From an uncultured Saprospiraceae bacterium (GTDB lineage Bacteria; Bacteroidota; Bacteroidia; Chitinophagales; Saprospiraceae), in assembly GCA_937959115.1 (NCBI GenBank), contig CALGAW010000011.1, positions 62,001-126,000 of the forward strand: 64,000 nucleotides of DNA, read 5' to 3'. The notes under the pieces are model-generated. The model had not been told where the DNA came from, made no database searches, and saw only the letters and a list, made by a program, of their open reading frames with translations. Position numbers and translations under genes: made by a program. Numbering within the stretch: position 1 is the stretch's first letter; the number at the start of each line of letters is the position of its first letter. Positions 1-8,009 of the stretch are shown here, piece after piece.

Positions 1-818
1 GAAAGGCGATCTGCAATTTCATTCGGGTTAATGAAAAATTGGATATCGACTGAGTTTGTTCCTGAAGGAACTGGTCCATTCAGCTTGTTTGAAAAGGGCG
101 TATTCTCATTTGCATTAAATGGGAATCCTCGTTTAACTGGTTTCAATATATCGTTATGTTTCCCGATTTCATTGTTTCCAGCATCCATAAACATTATAAG
201 AAACCCGACCTCTCGAAAACTATATTCAGTTTGGTTCCCAAATAGACCACTAATCATGTCAGACCCTATCTTCCATTTCAGATCTTCAACAGCAAGTTTT
301 TGAGCAATTGGAACTGATTCTTTCTGAGCAAGTTGAGTTAACAAAATATTCGAACGTTTGATTTTTGCAAGGAACTGTTGATCCGTGAGCGTTTGAATAT
401 TTTTTGTAAAACAGCCTGCTTTAATACCAAATCCAAACTCCTTCGCATAACTAGTAATAAGATTACCTATGCCTTTACTATCAGAAATTGTCCAATTATC
501 GTTTTCTTTTGTGAGTATTAGTCTTAATGATTTTGTTTCCTGTTGCCCATCTGACTTAAGTATCGTTGTTTCAATATTTGAATGAATTTCAGTATCCGAT
601 ATCTTTTTAACATTTTTTGTTTGATATGCTTTTACATTATAAATACTTCGGTAGGTAAACTTCGGATACATCTTACTCATTTCACCACGATCAACAGGAA
701 TTTTATAGGCTTCCATGAAGTTAGTGGTCAATTCTTTTGCTTCGTCGCTAATTGAATCTTGACATCCGATGCAATTAAAAACCAGTGAAAGAATGATAAA
801 TAATAAGGGTTTTGACAT
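1..818 (-). CDS. Putative lipoprotein, C-terminus cut by the window edge
   Basis: The reading frame is open from an ATG at 818 down to the first base of the window, giving about 272 codons without a stop, so the C-terminus lies outside. The N-terminus is a lipoprotein signal: a hydrophobic stretch ending in FNCIGC, with the lipid-carrying cysteine at residue 19. The rest looks like a soluble periplasmic or surface domain rich in beta-prone and charged residues. I do not recognise the family. It precedes the small secreted protein at 872-1081 on the same strand, but with only about 50 bases between them. Reality of the gene is well supported by the long open frame and the signal peptide; the function is unknown. 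Confidence 0.75.
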   Translation of the reverse strand, partial: MSKPLLFIILSLVFNCIGCQDSISDEAKELTTNFMEAYKIPVDRGEMSKMYPKFTYRSIYNVKAYQTKNVKKISDTEIHSNIETTILKSDGQQETKSLRLILTKENDNWTISDSKGIGNLITSYAKEFGFGIKAGCFTKNIQTLTDQQFLAKIKRSNILLTQLAQKESVPIAQKLAVEDLKWKIGSDMISGLFGNQTEYSFREVGFLIMFMDAGNNEIGKHNDILKPVKRGFPFNANENTPFSNKLNGPVPSGTNSVDIQFFINPNEIADRL

Positions 819-871
819 TCTGTTAGGTTTAAAAAGAACCGGACATTAAGCAACATCCGGCTAATTTGAGA

Positions 872-1081
872 TCACATATGTTTAATGCTTCTCGTAGTGT
901 GTAAAATTTTTAAGTCTTTATCGAGAAATTGAACAAGGTAAGACCCTTTGCTCTTTTCCACTTTAATAAAGGGATTAGTTGGAATTCCAGTACCTGAGAC
1001 AGGTGCAGGGCTCACGGTTAAGTTTTGAGCAAATCCTAGAAAGCTAGCAGCCAAAAAACAAGTTAAAATCAAGTATTTCAT
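872..1081 (-). CDS. Small secreted protein, 69 residues
   Basis: The start is an ATG with a clean type I signal peptide (MKYLILTCFLAASFLGFAQ, cleavage expected after FA-Q). The mature part is only about 50 residues, with a stretch (SYLVQFLDKDLKIL) that could form two beta strands, and it ends in a basic HTTRSIKHM tail. No family is recognised. It lies upstream of the lipoprotein at 1-818 on the same strand and could be cotranscribed with it. Its shortness leaves some doubt, but the signal peptide is typical and the region is otherwise unused. Confidence 0.6.
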   Translation of the reverse strand: MKYLILTCFLAASFLGFAQNLTVSPAPVSGTGIPTNPFIKVEKSKGSYLVQFLDKDLKILHTTRSIKHM

Positions 1082-1173
1082 CTAGTATTATATATTGGAT
1101 AAATGTATGCTTTTTTAGTAAAAAATTAAAGAAAGTTGATTAATTACTAGAAATTTCTAAAAGACAAAGCTGT

Positions 1174-1872
1174 TTATAAAACTGCCTCATCTGCAAAACT
1201 AAAATAGCCTGTTTCTGCAATAATTATATGGTCTAGTACACTAATGTCTAGTAGCTTTGCACCTGATTTGATTTTCCTTGTCAACTCCAAATCATTAGAG
1301 CTAGGATTGAGATTTCCAGATGGATGATTATGGTATAAAATGACTGAAGATGCTAGTTTTTCCAATGCCAATTTGAAAATAATTTTGGCATCGACAACTG
1401 TGCCACTAACTCCGCCTGAACTTATTCTTTTTTTATCGATCACTCGATTTGCGCGATTGAGGAAAACCACCCAGAATTCTTCATGATTAAGATCACCGAT
1501 TAGAGGACCAATCAACTGGTATGCGTCGTTACTTGATAGGATTTTGTGTCGATTCAAGATTTCTGACAACTGTCTCCGCCTGCCAAGCTCCAGCGCCGCA
1601 ATGAGTGTAATCGCTTTTGCTTGACCGATACCATTAAACTTTTTCAGGTCAGAGACACTAAGCCTACTCAACCGATTCAAGTTATTACTATTTGTTTTGA
1701 GAATTCGCTGGGCCAGGGATACTGCAGTTTCATTTCTGTTTCCTGAGCCAAGGAGGATTGCAATCAACTCAGCATCTGATACATTCTGTCTACCTCTAAG
1801 TAAAAGTTTTTCTCGCGGTCGATCTTCTTCAGCCCAAGCTTTTATGGAAATTGAGTTCTTGTAAATTGTCAT
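1174..1872 (-). CDS. radC: RadC family JAB1/MPN-domain protein
   Basis: RadC-family (UPF0758) protein of 232 residues, the usual family length. Residues about 20-100 form the helix-hairpin-helix-like N-terminal part (GIGQAKAITLIAALELGRR near 81-99). Residues about 105-232 form the JAB/MPN domain with a complete metal-site motif HxHx7SxxD: H181, H183, S191 and D194, in HNHPSG. The family was once linked to DNA repair in E. coli, but that assignment was withdrawn and the biochemical role remains uncertain; the motif suggests a metal-dependent hydrolase. The gene stands alone, reading away from rpsT. Confidence 0.93.
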   Translation of the reverse strand: MTIYKNSISIKAWAEEDRPREKLLLRGRQNVSDAELIAILLGSGNRNETAVSLAQRILKTNSNNLNRLSRLSVSDLKKFNGIGQAKAITLIAALELGRRRQLSEILNRHKILSSNDAYQLIGPLIGDLNHEEFWVVFLNRANRVIDKKRISSGGVSGTVVDAKIIFKLALEKLASSVILYHNHPSGNLNPSSNDLELTRKIKSGAKLLDISVLDHIIIAETGYFSFADEAVL

Positions 1873-2092
1873 TGCTTTTTGATCTAATAATAAAATACAT
1901 CCTACTATATAGAGTCAAAAAGTGAGATTTTCCACACAGATAACAGAACTATTTTTTATAAAAATAGAGTAATCAGTGCTTGAATCTTGTTACAAATCCA
2001 ACACAAGTGTCTAAAATACAACAAGTTACGTTACATATTTACAGGTAAAACTGAATCGACTTGAAAATTTAATTTTGGTGAATTGCAACAAA

Positions 2093-2123
2093 AAAAGTGC
2101 ACTTCGGTGTGAAGTGCACTTTT
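2093..2123 (-). terminator. Rho-independent terminator of rpsT
   Basis: A perfect 13-bp stem (2093-2105 with 2111-2123) around a 5-base loop lies 23 bases past the rpsT stop codon. On the minus strand the stem is followed by a run of T. Confidence 0.88.
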
Positions 2124-2145
2124 CTATAGTGAGAACTATTATTCT

Positions 2146-2400
2146 TTACGAAAGACTGCTTACAAAGCGGGTCAACTTACTCTTTAAGTTTGCTGCTTTG
2201 TTTGCGTGAATTTGATTTTGTTTCGCCAATCTGTCAATTTTAGAAATCACTTTGGGCAGAAAACCTTCTGCATCCTTTTTGCTTTCCATTTCTCTTAGCT
2301 TCTTAATCGCTGTTCTAGCCGATTTTTTGTAGTATCGGTTATGTTCACGCTTTTTTTCGTCTTGACGAATTCTTTTCTTAGATGATTTATGATGTGCCAT
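2146..2400 (-). CDS. rpsT: 30S ribosomal protein S20
   Basis: Small basic 84-residue protein with the S20 signature: it begins MAHHKSSKKRIRQ, has a long helical lysine/arginine-rich body, and carries the conserved IHANKAANLKSKL segment near residues 64-76. S20 binds 16S rRNA early in assembly of the 30S subunit. The length matches the family. The gene is monocistronic: it has its own near-perfect Bacteroidota promoter upstream (2436-2467) and a strong terminator downstream (2093-2123). Confidence 0.97.
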   Translation of the reverse strand: MAHHKSSKKRIRQDEKKREHNRYYKKSARTAIKKLREMESKKDAEGFLPKVISKIDRLAKQNQIHANKAANLKSKLTRFVSSLS

Positions 2401-2435
2401 TTATCTATTTTCCTTATGGTTTTAAAATCGAAGTG

Positions 2436-2467
2436 CAAATTTAGTGCGTTTTATCAGGAAAAACAAA
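2436..2467 (-). promoter_or_regulatory. Bacteroidota-type sigma promoter of rpsT
   Basis: Read on the minus strand there is TTTG (2464-2467), a 20-base spacer and TAAATTTG (2436-2443) followed by C. This matches the known Bacteroidota consensus TTTG / TAnnTTTG. It leaves a leader of roughly 30 bases before the ATG at 2400. Confidence 0.75.
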
Positions 2468-2531
2468 CTTATTTACAAAAAAATTCATTGAATCTTTAAT
2501 TTAGAAATTGCTTCAAATATTACAAGCTATA

Positions 2532-3632
2532 TCATTGATTATCAAACTTATAAAAAGTAAAATCCTTATTTAATCTAATCGCTGACTGTACCTTATCATG
2601 CATAACAATGGTAATTTTATCTTTGAATACTTTATCAATGTTCCAAAATTTGATGGACTTTTTGTCATTTAACCCTATTGTTTGAAACATGATTTTCTGT
2701 TTACTATTTAGAATATTCCATGTACCTTTTTCAGCTAACTGATTACCAGAATAAGCTCTGTAGTTGCCCTCTTTGAAAAACTGGTAAGAAGTAGCGGGAA
2801 TTTCTCGAATCTGCCAAAATCCTTCTAACAAGGTGTTTGTGATTTCAGCATCTTCTAGGGAAACAGAAATACGGAGAACGGAGTCTGTTCGATTTACAAT
2901 ATCTCCTGATTTAGCTTGGTAAGTGCTATTTACCATCATTAGAGACCAATCTGGACAATCAGGGGGGAAATGATAGTTATAATCAAAAGAGGCAATTAGA
3001 CTATCGTTTGATACTTCAAAACTCTCAGCCGAAACAAGATCAACTTGATAGCCTCTGATAGACAAGACATCATTTTTTTTATTCTTTTTGTAGGCCCATT
3101 TCTGATAAACAGCCTGTTCATTAGAAACGATTTGCCTTAACATGATGGAATCTCTTCCTTGGTTTTCCGATAACATTCTTACTTGACTTTTCCTTATAAA
3201 CCCAGCACCTTTCACAACGTTATTTGTCCGTTCCGTCACTTGTAAATCAGCAACCTTTTCTCCTTTTGTGTTAAATGTTTGTTTGGTCTTCCATTTTCCA
3301 TTTTCATCATAAACGATCTTTTCTTCGAATAACATGAAATCTTTATTGTGCATCTCAGTCTTCACTAGTTTTCCATTTTCATCATAATAGAGTTGTTCTT
3401 TAGAGGTTTTATCTTGATCAGACTTTGTATTACGTTCTGTTAATACGCCGTTATTATAGGAATAAAGTGCTTCATATTTAAACACAAAAGGATCAGATGG
3501 ATGATATTTAGAATACATTCTTTCTACAATCTCCTTTGCAGGAATTTGCTTTTTGATTTTTATCTCTTTGCAAGAAACAACAAAAAGAATACAAACGAAT
3601 ATGTAAAATGTATAGCGTGAAATCTGATTCAT
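2532..3632 (-). CDS. Lipoprotein with lipocalin-like C-terminal domain
   Basis: 366 residues beginning with a lipoprotein signal peptide (lipobox FVVSC, cysteine 21). The central part contains repeated YDENGK-type strands (near residues 80-125) of the kind seen in MORN-like or YwqK-like beta repeats. The C-terminal 100 residues start with LLEGFWQIREI and contain KGTWNI, an arrangement like the short lipocalin-like domains of Bacteroidota lipoproteins. It probably sits in the outer membrane or periplasm. No specific substrate can be inferred. It stands alone, divergent from the secreted protein at 3825. Confidence 0.7.
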   Translation of the reverse strand: MNQISRYTFYIFVCILFVVSCKEIKIKKQIPAKEIVERMYSKYHPSDPFVFKYEALYSYNNGVLTERNTKSDQDKTSKEQLYYDENGKLVKTEMHNKDFMLFEEKIVYDENGKWKTKQTFNTKGEKVADLQVTERTNNVVKGAGFIRKSQVRMLSENQGRDSIMLRQIVSNEQAVYQKWAYKKNKKNDVLSIRGYQVDLVSAESFEVSNDSLIASFDYNYHFPPDCPDWSLMMVNSTYQAKSGDIVNRTDSVLRISVSLEDAEITNTLLEGFWQIREIPATSYQFFKEGNYRAYSGNQLAEKGTWNILNSKQKIMFQTIGLNDKKSIKFWNIDKVFKDKITIVMHDKVQSAIRLNKDFTFYKFDNQ

Positions 3633-3824
3633 ATATTACTGTTTACACATACCAAATACATTAAAAGTCAACCTAATGTATGAATATTAATTTTTCCTGA
3701 AAAGATAAAGTGAAGTTACTAAAGAATAGATATTTTTCATCTCGATTTTTAACCTAAATTATTATTAATTAGCAAAAAACTTTTCTATCTTGCTTTGGTT
3801 AAAATTGTCCAAAACACCTATAAT

Positions 3825-4886
3825 ATGAATCGAATATTTTTACTATCCGCAATATTTTTAATATCCCCATTATTTTTATTCTCTCAATGGGTTGATAATT
3901 GTCCATCTACTAAACTTAAGCTTGAAATAGTAGAAGAAACTGGATCCGAGATTACTTTTGAAATCAAATTAATGCAATTAGGTACAAGTACCTGTGGATC
4001 TTATGGTCTAGGCAATGCAGATTTCGTTATTAATTTTGACAACGCAGCCTTCACTGCCCCAACGATAACTGCAGTTCCAGGATTTTGTGACTTTGAAGCA
4101 AAAGATGCTACTGCAAATGCAACGATCCGTACCATTTACGAATCATTGAATACTACTGCGACTATCATTGATGATGGAACCGGGACTGACGTTATGGTCA
4201 TTAACCTAAATGGTGTCGCTCCTTCCACCCAACCCGCTTTTGATGGTGGAGTTGCAGTCATTAATCAAAATGAGTATGTATTTGGTCGGTTTACAATTTC
4301 AGGACATGATGGTACCACGCCAAATGGTTTCGTTTGGAAAGTTGCTCCAGGAGGTCTAACAACAAAAATCTTTGGTATTGAAGATGGAGATTACGATAAC
4401 GACAATGTCGAATTTCTCTCTGTTTTAGTTGATGTTGGAGATGATTGTGTTGTTCTTCCAGAGCCAGATCTTACCGTTATTCTTACAGTTATTCCTAGTA
4501 CATTTTCAGGAGTATCAAACATGGGTATTGCCTGTACTGTAAGTGAATTAAGAAACGTAGATACAGACGGTAGCATTATTCGCGTGCGTATACCTTCTGA
4601 TCCTAGATTATCTTTTACATGGAATCCTACACTGACTTCAATTGCTTTTAATCCTGTGAACAATGTTGACTGGGATTACCTTGGTGATAACGGAGTAGTC
4701 CATACATTTACAACGACTGAAGTAGTAGATGGAGGAGATGTTACTGCCTTTGGATTACAAGCAATTTATGATCCGCAAAATACCCAAGGACAAACCACTG
4801 TTACAGCAACAGTTGTCCCTACAAGTGGTGGTGAAACAATATTCACCAACAATAATGATGCTGAGGGTATCACGTATTTTGACTAA
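3825..4886 (+). CDS. Secreted protein sharing the C-terminal domain of the 3267-residue surface protein
   Basis: A signal peptide begins at the ATG at 3825 (MNRIFLLSAIFLISPLFLFSQ); the frame extends to a TTG at 3795, but that start would put charged residues in front of the signal. The protein is 353 residues from this start. Residues 25-200 form an uncharacterised beta-rich domain resembling the cohesin-like surface domains common in Bacteroidota. The last 130 residues match the end of the protein encoded at 23064-32867: both contain SDPR, FTW[ND]PTLT, NNGIVHTF or DNGVVHTF, and TYDPQ/IYDPQ followed by GQTT, and both end in YF plus an acidic residue. No classical T9SS sorting domain is visible. 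A strong terminator follows the stop. Confidence 0.8.
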   Translation: MNRIFLLSAIFLISPLFLFSQWVDNCPSTKLKLEIVEETGSEITFEIKLMQLGTSTCGSYGLGNADFVINFDNAAFTAPTITAVPGFCDFEAKDATANATIRTIYESLNTTATIIDDGTGTDVMVINLNGVAPSTQPAFDGGVAVINQNEYVFGRFTISGHDGTTPNGFVWKVAPGGLTTKIFGIEDGDYDNDNVEFLSVLVDVGDDCVVLPEPDLTVILTVIPSTFSGVSNMGIACTVSELRNVDTDGSIIRVRIPSDPRLSFTWNPTLTSIAFNPVNNVDWDYLGDNGVVHTFTTTEVVDGGDVTAFGLQAIYDPQNTQGQTTVTATVVPTSGGETIFTNNNDAEGITYFD

Positions 4887-4912
4887 TTTGAAAACTATTT
4901 TCCATTAATATT

Positions 4913-4950
4913 CACCGCTTTAACTTCTTGTTGGAGCGGTGTTTTTGTTT
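4913..4950 (+). terminator. Rho-independent terminator
   Basis: CACCGCT (4913-4919) pairs with AGCGGTG (4935-4941), and the stem continues inward with TTAAC/GTTGG using two G-T pairs. A T-rich tail follows. It lies 27 bases after the stop at 4886. Confidence 0.85.
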
Positions 4951-5080
4951 AAAGGACAATTCAATCCAACAAATAACTAGTGTTAAAATTACCAATGGCC
5001 TTTCTTCTACAAAACTACAAATCGTAATAGGATAGGATGTAAATTAATCTACCTGTAAGAATACTTATGAAGTGCATATG

Positions 5081-7345
5081 TTAGTCAACAGGCTTCTGCT
5101 CATCATCCTTCAGTAACCAGCGAATGAGTATCGGGATAATCAGTAAATCACCAAGCACAGCAGAAATCAGTGTCGCACTAATCAGTAAACCGATCGTTAC
5201 ACTAGGAGGGTGAATCGAAAACAACATAACCAGAAAACCGAAAAACAGAATGATTGTCGTCAATATAATCGCTTTTCCTGTTTCAGAGAACGTTACTTTG
5301 ATTGACTCTTCGATAGTAAGTCCTTTATTCAACGAAAGTTTAAACTTACTTAGAAAGTGTATAGTGTCATCTACCGCAATACCAAAAATAATCGCAAAAA
5401 CGATAGCGATTCCTGCATCAAGCTCAATACCGATATAACCAAGTAAGGCTCCTGCAAATATCAAAGGAAGTAAATTCGGCACGAGTGAGATGATAACAAG
5501 ACGAATATTTTTAAACAACAAGGCCATCAGAAGACTAATAATTAGAACCGCCATGCCTAATCCTTGAATGAGACTGTCTCTTACGTATTTAGCATTTTTA
5601 TCAATGATGAGCCCAGTTCCAGTTTGTCGAATACTGATCAACTCTTTATCAATCTCCCTATCAATCCAAGAATTTATACTATTGGAGACTTCTTTGATAT
5701 TCTCCGCACCAATGTCAAGTACTTTTGCAGCAATTCGTGTTCTTTTTTTGTCCGTGCTTAACAACACATTCCCCTGTTGAGGCAACCGTTCTGCTTGTTT
5801 TTTAAACCGATTGAACTTCTGTTCTGAGGTAGGTAACTTATAGTTCGACACTCGATCGCCTCCTGCCGCTCTGTTCAAACTTTTATATATCATTGTAATA
5901 GAGGTCACTCCTTTAACCGCTTCATACCCTTTGAGGTGTTCTTCTAGTTTTGCAATTTCCTGAACAACTAGAAAGTCATCAGCTTTTAGAGAATCAGCCT
6001 TCACAGTTACTGCAAACTCGAATGGTCTGAATCCGCTAAACTGTTGTTCAAAAAACTGAAAATCTTCTGTTATTTTTTCTCCTCGAGGCATATTCTTTAC
6101 GAGTTGGTAATTCGTAGAAATCATAGAGATACCAATACCGCAAAACAATAAAAAGAGTACAAATCCAACGGCAATTTGTTTTGTATTTTTAAAAGAAAAC
6201 TGATAGAATGTTCTTAACCAGCCATCCCACAACATTGCCCCTTTTCCATCTTCAATCAATTGATCTTTTTCAAAAAGGGAGAGTATTGCTGTAGTAAACA
6301 AGATGACTGTAAAGTAAGCAACCAGTACACCAACAGCAGCATTCAGTCCAAAATCTCGAATAGGTGCTACCCTACTAGTCACCAAGGTGGCAAATCCAAT
6401 TGCTGTAGTAATTGATGTCAAAAAGGTGGCTAGACCAATTTCTTTAATCGCTATGCGGATTGCTGTGTTTTTATCTTTGCCTTTATCCAATTCATCAATA
6501 TACTTTGACATGATGTGAATAACATCAGAGGTACCAACAATAATCATTAATACGGGATAAAGGGCGGCCATTGCATTAAGGTCCCTTCCAAAGAATCCTA
6601 GAAGCCCCATAAACAACAACATACCGAGTCCTATGGAAACCAACGCTATTGTAATACCCCAAAACCTCCGAAACAAGAAGAACATGATGAGACAGACCAA
6701 AAAGGAGCTAACTGCGGCAGAAACAATGATTTCTCGTTTCTGCATGGCAACGATTTCTTTTTGAAAGTTTGCCCTACCTAAAATGTGATACTCATCAAAC
6801 TCTTGAGCAGCAATCGAGGCATCTAAATCCACCATTAACTGTTCGGCTGGTTTCTGTTGTATGTTATCAACCGTTTTCAAAAATAACACAGCAGTTTTCG
6901 CATCTTCTGATACTAGATTCCCAACAAATCGCTCATCTTCCATCAATCGTATGCTGTCCCTTCGATACTTTGACGGATCATCTTTGTGAATAACATCTAT
7001 AAATGAGTAACCACCGAATGGTAGTTTGATTGGTTTTTTTGAAGTTGTTACGGATAATGATTGTGTAACTGGTTCCAGCCGTTTTGCATCTAAAGTTACT
7101 TGATGTACTTTATTAAGGAATGCTTGATTAAAAATTCCTTGTTCTCTCTTGAATGCAATCAATAGGAAGTTATCATCTGCTTCAAAGTGTTCTCTAAATT
7201 CTTTAAAATACTCTAAATCAGGATCTCCTTGAGGAAAAAACTGTTCAAAGTCAAATGTAAAACGAATCTGAAATATAAAATAAACACTAAGAAGTGAAAG
7301 AACAGTAAATAAACAATAGATAATTTGGCGCTGTCTCTGTGTCAT
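5081..7345 (-). CDS. RND/MMPL-type exporter (HAE3-like)
   Basis: 754 residues with the two-fold RND topology: one N-terminal membrane helix, a large periplasmic loop (about residues 30-200), a bundle of membrane helices including GTSDVIHIMSKY, a second periplasmic loop, and a final helix bundle with GIAVDDTIHFLSKF. The aspartates in these two helices are the expected proton-relay positions. The single-chain size and motifs fit the patched/MMPL-like hydrophobe exporter group rather than the 1000-residue AcrB type. Substrates in that group are often lipids or other hydrophobic molecules; the substrate here cannot be told. folA lies 42 bases upstream on the same strand and may be cotranscribed. 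Confidence 0.9.
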   Translation of the reverse strand: MTQRQRQIIYCLFTVLSLLSVYFIFQIRFTFDFEQFFPQGDPDLEYFKEFREHFEADDNFLLIAFKREQGIFNQAFLNKVHQVTLDAKRLEPVTQSLSVTTSKKPIKLPFGGYSFIDVIHKDDPSKYRRDSIRLMEDERFVGNLVSEDAKTAVLFLKTVDNIQQKPAEQLMVDLDASIAAQEFDEYHILGRANFQKEIVAMQKREIIVSAAVSSFLVCLIMFFLFRRFWGITIALVSIGLGMLLFMGLLGFFGRDLNAMAALYPVLMIIVGTSDVIHIMSKYIDELDKGKDKNTAIRIAIKEIGLATFLTSITTAIGFATLVTSRVAPIRDFGLNAAVGVLVAYFTVILFTTAILSLFEKDQLIEDGKGAMLWDGWLRTFYQFSFKNTKQIAVGFVLFLLFCGIGISMISTNYQLVKNMPRGEKITEDFQFFEQQFSGFRPFEFAVTVKADSLKADDFLVVQEIAKLEEHLKGYEAVKGVTSITMIYKSLNRAAGGDRVSNYKLPTSEQKFNRFKKQAERLPQQGNVLLSTDKKRTRIAAKVLDIGAENIKEVSNSINSWIDREIDKELISIRQTGTGLIIDKNAKYVRDSLIQGLGMAVLIISLLMALLFKNIRLVIISLVPNLLPLIFAGALLGYIGIELDAGIAIVFAIIFGIAVDDTIHFLSKFKLSLNKGLTIEESIKVTFSETGKAIILTTIILFFGFLVMLFSIHPPSVTIGLLISATLISAVLGDLLIIPILIRWLLKDDEQKPVD

Positions 7346-7387
7346 AAGTTTAAGTTATAATTTAAACAGCTAGATAGTCGAATTGGT

Positions 7388-7882
7388 TCACTCTATTCGG
7401 TCATAAACCATGAAATTATAACCATACTCATGCCGATCATCTGATTGGTTTCTTTCAATACTACTCAGCTTCCATATTGAAGTATCAATTTCAGGAAAGA
7501 AAACATCACCCTCAATAACTGCTTCAATTTCGGTAAAATAGATTTTATCCAACAAAGGCATCGTTTGCTTGTAAATTTCACCTCCTCCACAGATTATTAG
7601 TTCTTCTTCTTTGTTCTTACGTGCAAAGTCAATCGCAGCATCAATACTATGTACTACATGACAGCCAGGAGCTTCATAAGCAGTATCTCTAGTAACAATA
7701 AGATTGGTGCGCTTGGGCAACGGTTTTCCTATGGATTCATAATTCTTTCGACCCAGTACAATGTGATGGCCAAGAGTCATCCGTCTAAAATACCTTAAGT
7801 CATTAGGAATGTACCAGGGGATGTCGTTGTCCTTGCCAATTACCCAATTCCTTGAGGCGGCAACTATTGCAGAAATAATCAT
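7388..7882 (-). CDS. folA: Dihydrofolate reductase
   Basis: 164 residues, the standard length. It reduces dihydrofolate to tetrahydrofolate with NADPH for thymidylate, purine and methionine synthesis. The conserved parts are visible: the Met20-type loop region GKDNDIPWYIPNDL with the substrate-binding acid D28, the NADPH-binding GRKNYESIGKPLPKR and VTRD, and the GGGEIY motif. Its neighbour downstream is the RND exporter. Confidence 0.97.
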   Translation of the reverse strand: MIISAIVAASRNWVIGKDNDIPWYIPNDLRYFRRMTLGHHIVLGRKNYESIGKPLPKRTNLIVTRDTAYEAPGCHVVHSIDAAIDFARKNKEEELIICGGGEIYKQTMPLLDKIYFTEIEAVIEGDVFFPEIDTSIWKLSSIERNQSDDRHEYGYNFMVYDRIE

Positions 7883-7958
7883 AGATGAGCGTTTAATGGT
7901 GCACCTTTATTCTTCATTAAAACTATTAAAATAGAGGTTCGCACAACAAATAAAATAA

Positions 7959-7991
7959 AAAAGTGCTACACTTTTAAGGTATAGCACTTTT
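7959..7991 (-). terminator. Rho-independent terminator of the SprB-repeat adhesin gene
   Basis: A perfect 10-bp stem, AAAAGTGCTA (7959-7968) with TAGCACTTTT (7982-7991), lies 19 bases past the stop of the gene at 8010-14276. On the minus strand it ends in a T-run. Confidence 0.85.
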
Positions 7992-8009
7992 AAAATCGTT
8001 TTTTACGAA

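Noticed and set aside
31-303. 90-codon plus-strand frame at the left edge
   Set aside because: It is antisense to the lipoprotein frame that stays open to the edge and has a signal peptide.
4391-4663. 90-codon minus-strand frame in the secreted protein gene
   Set aside because: Antisense to a gene with signal peptide and terminator.
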